DNA of 64,000 bases from Anisakis pegreffii (taxonomy: Eukaryota > Nematoda > Chromadorea > Rhabditida > Anisakidae): positions 62,001 to 126,000 of the forward strand of contig JAPYMA010000467.1 of assembly GCA_035041965.1 (NCBI GenBank), in the 5' to 3' direction. Made by a program: the position numbers and the translations under genes. A model generated the notes under the pieces. It did no database searches. It was not told where the DNA came from and saw nothing but the letters and a program-made list of their open reading frames with translations. Of this stretch, positions 26,301-35,009 are shown one piece after another (the stretch's first letter is position 1; each line of letters starts with the position of its first letter).

Positions 26301-29300
26301 ATACAGAACAACTAAAGAAGCTACTCCACAATACCAACTATTCATTCAGTTTCAACATCTCTCAAGTGAATCAATGTCTATGATCAATTCAAACCATTTC
26401 CATCAAATGTGTGCTCACAGACCCATAATAGAAACTAGCGAAGATTATCAATGCTCTCCTTTAAATAGAGTAATGACACATTCCTGGAATATATATGATC
26501 ACACTCGATGGAAATGGAGATATACATAATATCTGTGCTGATCACATCCCACTTCTCTGAATTCGGTTACGAGCTTCTTATTTCTCCAAACTGCTCATCC
26601 ACTTCCAGATATTGGCGAACTCTAAATAATTCAGTTCCTCCAAAATCGTAACTCATCGCCCTCGTAGACCAACACTCGATACTATATATAAAGCAACCTA
26701 GACTAATGCGCCGTTCGGTCCTTCCTCACCGCACTCTCATCAAAACAAATGAATATAAATTGACTAGTGCACAATTGCTGCACACTTCACATGCATAACT
26801 CACTCACTCAACTAAGAAGACCGTAACGGCGCAAAAACAAGACAGTACATCACATGCAATCAATGACAAATCATTCTCAGAAGTAATCACGACAGGTCTA
26901 CTGCAAATGCAACACAACACTAAGTGGGAAAGTGAGTGAGGAAGGAACGATACGCAATGCATTAGTGAAGGATGACTCAACTCACGATTCAGAATGCTCT
27001 TCTTATGAGACGAGCACGACGCCGAGCTGAAGGCTTGTCTAGCTTCGCTCTCATTCTGTTGGTCATCACCTGAATGCTTTTCTCGTGTACTTGATTCGTC
27101 GTATTGTGATGGTGTTTGCACTCGAAACCTGCACAGTTCCGCTAATGTCCATGCTGATTCCATCAACGTCCCGATCTATAAATACCTCTATGTATTCTTG
27201 TATCAACGTTGACTGTGCAATCACTTACCATCGGTACTCCAGAGACAAAGCTAATCGCAATCGATCCAGCCATATAAATGGGATGAGACTTGGTTCGTAC
27301 TTCGCATCCCTCAGTGATTTCACTCACGTCGAATGTCACATGACGTCTCGAACGTGACCGAACTCGCTCCCAGAGTTTGCGTCGTTCGTTGAATGGATAA
27401 ATGCCCCTTAAACACCAGATTTGATGTTAGCATCAAATCAGACCAATAACAACATTCAACTAACCACCAATAAAAGTTGTTGTTGAGTGTTCTGACCAAC
27501 GAGAACATTGGACAAGCGTACAAAGCGACAGCCTTCTCACCATCAGGCACGTCACTCAACGGCATCATCAGCAGTTTGGATACACGTTTGCCACATGCAC
27601 CTGCATCCATGAATGATGCCACTCGATTCGCTGATGTTAGGATGCACGCTCGATACGCACACGTCACTATATCCACGATCTTCTCTCCGTTAAAGCCCTT
27701 AACCAACATGGCAAAAATCATGCTTCAGCTCTTAATTCGTTTTATAATTTAACTATTCAAATGAAATATGAACTAGAACCAACGTTCGCTAAGATGGCTT
27801 TAGCGAAAGGATGTTGTGCTACTGTACCATTGCTACTCTTCCACGACCATCCATAAATGAAACCATCATCAGCCAATGCTATCAATTCACTGTGCATTGA
27901 CACTATCTTCGTGAATTTTGTGACGCCATATGGCAATTTATCCTGAAAGCAGTGAATTATCTTTTCATCAGGGATAGATTCATGCCGAACTGATTAAATC
28001 GAATAAACGATGAACTAACGTCGTCATCATTCCAATACTGCAATCGATCATAGACTTTAATCACTGCATTCGTACCATCCGATGTTGGTTCCTTCGATTT
28101 ATCGTTTTTCTTTTCTAAGCAATGAATGCTTTTATTCAAACTGCTTGCATTTGCACAATGATGATATTGATAAGCGGCTCACCTCCTCGATCGGCCTTGC
28201 GCCTGGCAATATCCCTGGCTACGACATAATCGAAGCCATTGCCAGTGGCTGCATAAAAAGCATCGTGGTCAATCACTGCCGTTCCTCGAACATCTGATCT
28301 CAAGCCTGCATCTAACAAAGACAACAACTCCTCTGGTAAATACGACTCTGAACCTTCGTCCATCTCGTCACCTTCAATACACATAACAACAATAACACGA
28401 ACACAATACTACTACCAATCATAATGAAACACACCGTCCTCGTCATCTCTACTCAACAAATTGTTCACAGCTTCGTTAACATTCAGATTGGTCCGTTGCA
28501 GCTCGCGTACGATCACATCGCGTGATTTACCTTGCAGCACAACCTCAAGTTTCATTCATCAAATCATTAGTTTGACCACAAAAGGGTGATCATTAGTAAA
28601 ACTGAGGCAAACGGATTGATATCAGTCAACCTGCGCTTGAGCAATCAGATCCTCAGGAATGGCGCTGAGCGGTACCAATGGTCGTGTACGATCCACTATG
28701 ACACCAGCCCTTTCGCCGAGTGTTGCTGACCGTCTTGACGTTAACATCACACGTCGTATCTTCGCAGTACGATTCAAAGCTAAAGCATAATGATTACGCA
28801 GTGTTTGAATACTGCCACAAATGAAGTATCAGTTCGAGTAAGCAAACCCTCTTCCAAACCAACTAAACTGCACCCATTATTTCTGACAACTTAAAGACCT
28901 GAATTCGCGCTTGATGTATTCGTCGCCGACTCACTCCCCGCTGTCGAAGTTCCGCTTGAATTCGCTGCTGCACCCAATCCAACAGCACCACTTCCAGATG
29001 ATGACTTATCATCGGTTCCTGATGACCCTCCCTCACCTCCTGTCCCAGCCCCCGATTCATCCTTATTCACCGTTAAATGATACCCCAAACGCGCCACTCG
29101 ACCGTTCTAAAATTCATTTATTTGTTGTATGCAATCATTTAGAAAAGTGATGATAAGTTAAAAGTGATAATTTGTTGTGACTGCGATACGGCTTAGTCAC
29201 TAGAAGACAATGTCACAGATATCTGCAGTGCTTATCCAGACGTGATAAAGCCCTGACATTCTGACGAAGAGTAAATAAACTTTGGGACCCTTAAAAAACC

Positions 29301-30763
29301 GAAAGGCTACGATTGAAATAAATATCGTTCCCTACGAAATCTCGAAGATTATTACTCGGAAACTGAGAACGCGACTCAAAGAGCATCCCTTCAGGAATAG
29401 CCGCTGTAGATTTTTAATTGAATTCCCTGTCATCAATTGTTCATTTTCAATCCACTGCTTCTAATGTTATAATTAATTGCAGTAGCAAACAACAAGAATC
29501 ACCTTAAAAAGAAAGGCAATATGGCTCGGCCCGACAACCATTTGAATGATATTGTTGGCTTCGATCTCAGAAAGGGCATACGTCGTGACTGCACCATAAC
29601 GATTTCGTGAACTTGCTGCCGTTTTCACTCTGAACAAAATCAGCCATTTAATCATTTGCATGAGTAGGTAGTCTTGAGTTGTGCGGTGCTCAGCACCTTT
29701 TTTTGTGATTTTTTTTTCAAGTTCTAGTCTTTTATCTTGTAATTCAATCAGCATGGTTATATCCCTTTCTCGATTTGACTGCATTAATCCTGTTTTGGAT
29801 TCAACTGATATTCTTTGTATCCTCAAGTATGCACAGCAATACTTTTCAACAAAGAATCTTACCTATTTCAGGGGCGTAATCTTATAGAGATTCTATCATT
29901 ATTCCTTCAGTGAATCAAAAAAATGAATCTTTCCATCTGGATGAAAACTTGGATATTTTGTTCGGATTCATGAAAGTGTCTTTTATGTCCTTTCTTTTTC
30001 TTGGAATATATTTTCTAAGTATTGGAATTTTCTCTGAAAACTGTGCTTCTGGTAGAGGCATTCTGAATTCTGTACGATATCTTTGCTAGATTATATTCTA
30101 TTTTCATCTTGCGATGAATGGAAATTTTCTTTGATGCTTGTACTTTGTTCTGCGTTAATGATTACTATATTTTTGTGCTATTGATTGATTTTTATTTTGC
30201 GGGATTTAGTTCCATGGATTCAGTGTAAATTCCTTCTTTTGATAAGACATTTCGATATCTGCGATAAGTATTACTGCAGAGAGCGATCAAAATGGTAAAT
30301 AAATGATCGAGATCGACGAGTTCAATGTAGATCAATAATGAAATGAGATCAGTTTGAATGAAGTCGATCAAATGATCACTTTATGAATCACTGTAGAGCG
30401 ATCATAATGATGATTAAATAATCGAGATCAAGGAGTTCAATGTAGATCAATAATGAAATGAGATCAGTTTGAATGAAGTCGATCAAATGATCACTTTATG
30501 AGTTACTGTAGAGAGATCATAATGGTGATTAAATGACCGAGATCAAGGAGTTCAGTGTAGATCAATAATGAAATGAGATCAGTTTGAATGAAATCGATCA
30601 CTTCATGAATTTAGAGTGCATGTGGTGGAGAGTAGTTATAGTAGTGCTCTGTGAGATGTGTTTGTTGGTTAACGTGCAAGTGAGAACCATACCTTTCCAG
30701 TAGTGACTGATCATTGCCAGGCAGTGGCTGTGCGAACACAAATAACTGTTTCTGATCGTCCAT
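13034..30763 (-). CDS. ubr-5: UBR5/HYD HECT-type E3 ubiquitin ligase (ubr-5), 62 modelled exons
   Basis: Very large ubiquitin ligase that recognises N-degrons and other substrates and transfers ubiquitin through a HECT cysteine, mainly in the nucleus and cytosol. My 62-exon model is phase-consistent throughout and totals 9309 nt, giving 3102 residues (human UBR5 has 2799). In order it shows an N-terminal propeller segment, a UBA domain (about 172-215), a UBR zinc box (about 1106-1172), an acidic stretch (about 1551-1673), an MLLE/PABC domain (about 2689-2750) and a HECT domain to the C-terminus with the catalytic Cys near 3071 (motif PTANTCISR) and the tail KNFGFV. The ATG at 30763 follows a TTTCAG acceptor by 7 nt, which suggests SL trans-splicing. 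Weak points are exon 44 (19002-19093) and a possible missed microexon near 20300. Exon blocks are listed separately. Confidence 0.96.
14512..14584 (-). tRNA. tRNA-Arg(CCG), nested in a ubr-5 intron
   Basis: A 73-nt cloverleaf on the minus strand. Acceptor stem GGCCCGG/TCGGGTC has only G-U wobbles, D arm GCCT/AGGC, anticodon stem TCGCC/GGCGA with loop CTCCGGA (anticodon CCG, reading CGG), T arm GCGGG/CCCGC around TTCGAGT. Discriminator base is G. A run of five T about 14 nt downstream can stop Pol III. It lies inside the ubr-5 intron 14363-15013, on the same strand as the host gene. Confidence 0.95.
17458..23312 (-). other. ubr-5: ubr-5 exons 25-50: helical repeat, acidic and linker regions
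   Basis: Exons: 23312-23200, 23107-22984, 22925-22823, 22772-22654, 22600-22493, 22250-22082, 22030-21929, 21873-21735, 21680-21600, 21539-21360, 21330-21142, 21092-20940, 20863-20748, 20577-20409, 20179-20087, 19979-19854, 19737-19545, 19486-19372, 19313-19150, 19093-19002, 18946-18702, 18545-18489, 18377-18201, 18133-18016, 17890-17714, 17660-17458. Recognised anchors include [34 protein letters not shown] with [18 protein letters not shown], a Glu/Asp-rich stretch (exons 34-35), [22 protein letters not shown] and HFFQRSNSL. Exons 38-41 and 44 rest mostly on phase and are least certain. Confidence 0.82.
23364..24252 (-). other. ubr-5: ubr-5 exons 20-24: UBR box
   Basis: Exons 24252-24123, 24057-23939, 23876-23725, 23660-23569, 23510-23364. 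The UBR zinc-binding box reads [13 protein letters not shown], then [31 protein letters not shown] and [16 protein letters not shown], so the Cys/His ligand series of the family is complete. The intron after 23725 starts with GC instead of GT; phase and homology (HINQ joined to DIFEC) leave no nearby GT alternative. Confidence 0.92.
29630..30692 (-). other. ubr-5: ubr-5 intron 1
   Basis: This 1.06-kb intron separates the 71-nt first coding exon from exon 2. It contains the 115-bp tandem repeat at 30281-30605 and no recognisable gene. Confidence 0.8.
30281..30605. repeat. 115-bp tandem repeat, about 2.8 copies
   Basis: Units start at 30281, 30396 and 30511, exactly 115 bp apart, and differ at only a few positions. 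The third copy is truncated with an internal deletion. Each unit holds several GATC words and ends in TTTATGA-like sequence. The array lies in ubr-5 intron 1. Confidence 0.9.
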
Positions 30764-30775
30764 TTGTCTTCTGAA
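30764..30775 (-). promoter_or_regulatory. Likely SL trans-splice acceptor of ubr-5
   Basis: On the minus strand AAATTTCAG ends at 30771, only 7 nt before the ubr-5 ATG at 30763, with AT-rich sequence and no plausible upstream coding exon. This is the usual arrangement for a nematode spliced-leader acceptor. A cis-spliced 5' UTR intron would look the same. Confidence 0.5.
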
Positions 30776-32849
30776 ATTTATTTATTAAATTCTATTCGTT
30801 CGCGAACGAAGTTTCATTTTGAATTCAACAATGAAACTGACACGGCCAAGTGCACTTCAGAATTCGACAGAAAAAAACGGAACGGAAAGCACACGTGGTT
30901 ATGAGTTCGAACTAATGATTGGTTGGCTGATTGTGCTTTAATGATGGTACAACGTTACGGAATAACTACAACCCGACGGGATTTAGCAACTGCACAAGAA
31001 TGCTAACTGCTTACGATCAATGAAAGTGGACTGAGTAGGATGATCAGTGTGAGTGGTTGGACTGAGCACTGATTGCATGCAAATTTTGAACATGAGTGAT
31101 GAGTTCGATCTCTTCGCTCATCCTTGCATTACTTTAAGCGCACAACATCAAGAACGCACTCATGAAAACAGCACATGCTCATCGTATTGATTGGTTTAAT
31201 GCAAACGTTTAGAAGTATAAACATCGGGGAATGATACCATCGCTTTACTTAGTATGATTGCAAGCGGTAACAGTTACTGTTGCTTGCTAATATCACACAT
31301 TCTAGTCTAGGAGCATTTTATGGATTCATTTCATTTCCTGAACATCCAGCTCTCAATGGATCATTCATAGTACAAAATCGAATCGAACGTCAGAGAAGGA
31401 AGTGTGAATAGCAAAAAGAACACACGCAAAGTCCATTTCACATCGCCATTTTATCTGTTGCACATCTCCCATGACGATGTCGAATATCGAAATGACATTG
31501 ATTCTACTTTAATCATTTGCATAACATATCCCCTTGAATGCTGCTTTAGCCCAACCTGATAGTTTACAGGGAAACACTTTGATCTGATTCAATCAAAGCA
31601 ATGAATTTTTTGGAATATTTCAAAAAAAATCCAAACTTTTCAAAGCATTTTTAATTAGCGCTATAACACGGCACTACGGAGAACAAAAGGTTACGGCGTC
31701 GTCGCAATTGGCCATAGAGCGCAAGGGCGGAGTTACAGAAGAGCATGCGCAATTGTGATTGTGACTAAGCGCTTGAATCATAGAAACTTATATCAAATGT
31801 TCACCGGAATTGGATGAAATCTGCTACAATTTTGGAAAGAAGTCAATCTGAAACTGTTTCGAATTGATTCTGAAAGAAAGAACGTAGCAGTGGTCCGGGC
31901 TCATTCTGAATGGATATACAGTGCGTTTTTATGGACCGAATCTTTGTTAGAAATATCAACCATCGTTTCCTAATTGTTGATCATTTCTTGATTTCACAAA
32001 TCTTTATTTCATTGGCTTCACATTTTTTCTTTATCTTTGGACAGATACTTCGTAGAGTTCGTTGAAGGCCCTCCTTTTCTCTAATGACTGTTCTCTGTTC
32101 AGTTCACTTCCCCACGATGCCGTCGTGACTCCACCCTCCTCCCGTCGACACGCTCGTATGGCAAACTGCGTATACACCAGTATTATCAATTCAAGAGTAA
32201 ACGGCTTTGAGTGGTGCTCAGAAAGGTGCTCATACGGTGATGCGATGGAGGAAACTCGCTATTGCAATCAGTCATTGCGAGATCCGAGTAATTTCAAACA
32301 TCCTCTGAAAACGCGATGCAAAGTAGTCTAATGATTAAGCCTGAACCTAAGCTTAAGCTCAAACCTGGCTTAAGCCAGAGTGTGTGTGTATGCATAAGTT
32401 GCTCAGCATCAATTGAAGAATGCTCTGGTTATCACCATTAGCTCTTAAAAAAGCCTGAAAATAGTGGCTCATCCTCTGTATAATTTTAAACATTCCTCGA
32501 ATCGCACGTATCAAGTAACTATGCAATGGTTTCACAAAATCAAGCGTCATGAAACGTCATTTGAAGTGGTAGAGTGCAGATGAAATTGGCTATTGGATGG
32601 TGTAGATGTTTCTTTGAGCACCAAAATCCTTCATTAACCACCTCCTAACTTCGTGGCGTCCCATCACGTAAAAGTATGCAGTTATGACGGCAATATCCTT
32701 GATTTTCACGAGGCAGTTACCCTCGCTTTCCTAACGTCCACTCATTTTCCCTGAGAAGCTACTTCGGTAGGCGCTCAATAATTGCGCACTGCCAATCCTT
32801 CAGGAAACGCCCACGGACAAGTAATCCTCTCTGGACGCAAAATCCTGGA
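30776..32849. other. Gap between ubr-5 start and tRNA-Arg(CCT)
   Basis: No supported protein gene. The stretch probably holds the ubr-5 promoter. The part at about 32560-32849 is less AT-rich than its surroundings and directly follows the tRNA-like sequence on the minus strand, so it could be the body of a tRNA-derived element. Confidence 0.4.
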
Positions 32850-32922
32850 TGACCCTGTTAGGACTCGAACCTACAGTCTTCGCTTTAGGAGAGCGACGCC
32901 TTATCCGTTAGGCCACAGGCCC
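32850..32922 (-). tRNA. tRNA-Arg(CCT), two stem mismatches
   Basis: A 73-nt cloverleaf with anticodon stem TCGCT/AGCGA and loop CTCCTAA (anticodon CCT, reading AGG). Its D arm, anticodon-arm layout and T loop TTCGAGT match the tRNA-Arg(CCG) in this window. Acceptor stem GGGCCTG/CAGGGTC has a G3-G70 clash, and the T stem GTAGG/CCTAA has a G49-A65 clash. A TTTT run follows within about 15 nt. It may be a working gene with tolerated mismatches, a decaying copy, or the head of a SINE. Confidence 0.72.
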
Positions 32923-33431
32923 GACTGTTATGTTTGCCGTTGTATGATGTATTGAAATTGATTCATTCCAGTTAACAATTAGCTGAATACTGGTGCCTGT
33001 ACGTAATATTATAAATAATTATGAGCGATCCTATTATACAGTTATAATTTTATTATCCTGTTGGTCGGTAATTGATAATGCGTTGTAATGAGAGCATCAA
33101 CAACAGTATTCGCAAGTTTATCGGAGAACCCGATGAATTCCTTATACCAAGTAATTGATAAAATGAATTCGCAGATAACAGAAAAGTTGATATGATCTAA
33201 TGATCGTGGTACAAATATATGATCTAAACACATCCAACTGTTCGTGCATATCACTTTTTAAATTCATTTTCGGATCTTAACTTTACTTTTTATATGATAC
33301 ATTCATGAGTAATAAAGTTAATTCCAGAAACAACAGTAACAATTCTACCAAAAGCAGATAAAAATGACAATCACCAATGCAATAAAAGATTAATAACAAC
33401 TCTCTACATGATCGATCATTTGATAATGACA
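32923..33431. other. Short intergenic gap
   Basis: AT-rich sequence between the tRNA-like gene and the 3' end of cobQ. Nothing recognisable. Confidence 0.5.
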
Positions 33432-35009
33432 CTAATCAGTTGTTTGCACTATACCATCACAACAACTCCCCTTAAGTATTTGATACATCAAATCTACATT
33501 GAGATGTTCCCTCAGGTGTGCTGCTAGTTTATCATATTGTTCCTCTTTGAACTGTGCATAATCAAACTCGGTCTTTTTACTCAATTCGCCGAGGTGACCT
33601 TTTAAAAGGAGATCGATAAATGGTGCATTATCAAGAATGCCATGAATATAAGTGCCCATGCAACGCCCCTCTGCCACGTAACAACCCTCCTCAGTGCCAT
33701 CATCTAAAACATTCAACGGTGTAACTTCACCCAACATCTCAGTAATGCCGTTATGTATTTCATAACCGCTACACAGCTGATCACTTCCGAACACCTTAAA
33801 TTTCGTCTGACACGTTGTTTTAATATTGTTCATCGTTGTAGTGACTGGTAGCAGAGAGAGACCTGGTAAACAACGAATATCGCTTTCGACTGCATTCGGA
33901 TCTCGCACCTCTTTACCCATCAACTGATAACCTCCACAAATACCCAGAATGGTTGCATTGCCGTCACGATATGCTGATACTATTGCCTTCGCTACACCAT
34001 TCGCACGTATTTCCCGCAGATCATCGATGGTATTTTTAGTGCCAGGTAGTAAGATGATATGTGCCTTCTGGATTTCACTTACATTATTCGTGTAGAAGAG
34101 ATGCACTCGTGGGTCACGTTCTAAGCTATCGAAATCGGTGAAATTGGATAAATGTCGCATCAGTATAACTGCAACATTGATCTTGTTTTGACTCGAGAGA
34201 GCGTTACGATGACGTGTTTGCAGTTGCACACAATCCTCTTCTTCAATGTAAATATCTCGATAGAATGGGATAACACCCAACACAGGTACACCACATATCT
34301 CTTCGAGCATTTTAACTCCCGAATCAAACAATCGAATATCACCTCGAAATTTATTGACAATTATTCCCTTGATGAGACGACGATCTATAGGTTGCTGCAG
34401 AGCGATAGAGCCGTAGAGAGATGCGAAAACACCACCGAGGTTGATATCTGCGACCAGAAAGACGTCTGCTTGCGCGTGACGTGCCATCGGCATATTCACC
34501 AAGTCTCGATCTTGCAGATTCAATTCAGACACACTTCCTGCACCCTCCATCACGATCGGGTTGTACTTGTGCATTAAGCGATCGAAGGCTGCACATACCT
34601 GAAAGAAAATTAAAAAGATAAGATAAAGCATAGCGTTAAAAGTAATTACCTGTGTTCGTAACTCATCAATTCGATCCTTACAAAAATATGTCGATGCCGT
34701 ACTATTCCCAATGGGACGACCATTCAAGACGACCTGAGATGTGCAGTCGGTTGTTGGCTTCAGAAGAATCGGATTCATGTCAGTTTCGCATTGTACACAT
34801 GCAGCTTCGGCTTGCACGGCTTGCGAGCGACCGATTTCGAGGCCATCGGGCGTAACGAATGAGTTCAGGGCCATATTCTGCGCTTTGAATGGGGCTGGAT
34901 GATAGCCGTCTTGCTTAAATATACGACATAGTGCTGTCGCTAATACACTTTTCCCAACATCACTCGCTGTTCCGGCCAGCATTACAGGGTGCAGACGAGT
35001 CATCTCCAT
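33432..35009 (-). CDS. cobQ: Cobyric acid synthase CobQ/CbiP, bacterial-type, with one intron
   Basis: Glutamine-dependent amidotransferase. In bacteria it amidates adenosylcobyrinic acid a,c-diamide at four side chains to give adenosylcobyric acid in cobalamin synthesis. Exons 35009-34650 and 34598-33432 encode 508 residues, the normal length. The N-terminal ATPase domain has the P-loop GTASDVGKS (from residue 13), FKAQNMALNS, EIGRSQAVQAEAA and MNPILLKP. VMEGAGSVSE and HLSNFTDF follow. The C-terminal class I amidotransferase has LPGTKNT, nucleophile Cys341 in LGICGGYQLMG and His439 in GTYIHG. The 51-bp phase-0 intron has canonical GTAA...TTTCAG ends; without splicing it would add 17 hydrophobic residues in the middle of a conserved block. 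No other cobalamin gene is nearby. The intron and flanking animal genes argue for a transferred, domesticated gene rather than contamination. Confidence 0.95.
   Translation of the reverse strand: MEMTRLHPVMLAGTASDVGKSVLATALCRIFKQDGYHPAPFKAQNMALNSFVTPDGLEIGRSQAVQAEAACVQCETDMNPILLKPTTDCTSQVVLNGRPIGNSTASTYFCKDRIDELRTQVITFNAMLYLIFLIFFQVCAAFDRLMHKYNPIVMEGAGSVSELNLQDRDLVNMPMARHAQADVFLVADINLGGVFASLYGSIALQQPIDRRLIKGIIVNKFRGDIRLFDSGVKMLEEICGVPVLGVIPFYRDIYIEEEDCVQLQTRHRNALSSQNKINVAVILMRHLSNFTDFDSLERDPRVHLFYTNNVSEIQKAHIILLPGTKNTIDDLREIRANGVAKAIVSAYRDGNATILGICGGYQLMGKEVRDPNAVESDIRCLPGLSLLPVTTTMNNIKTTCQTKFKVFGSDQLCSGYEIHNGITEMLGEVTPLNVLDDGTEEGCYVAEGRCMGTYIHGILDNAPFIDLLLKGHLGELSKKTEFDYAQFKEEQYDKLAAHLREHLNVDLMYQILKGSCCDGIVQTTD

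Larger units (their letters stand above)
24305..30763 (-). other. ubr-5: ubr-5 exons 1-19: propeller and UBA region
   Basis: Exons in coding order: 30763-30693, 29629-29503, 29106-28899, 28779-28631, 28543-28435, 28371-28183, 28114-28020, 27942-27784, 27697-27465, 27406-27229, 27175-26986, 26145-26024, 25955-25703, 25647-25496, 25423-25231, 25072-24914, 24788-24654, 24590-24426, 24370-24305. Landmarks shared with human UBR5 are the QPLPG start, [30 protein letters not shown] with NLLSRDDED (UBA), [27 protein letters not shown] and [10 protein letters not shown]. Exon 3 carries a nematode-specific Gly/Ser-rich insert. Intron 11 (26146-26985) is long and shows nothing recognisable. Confidence 0.92.
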
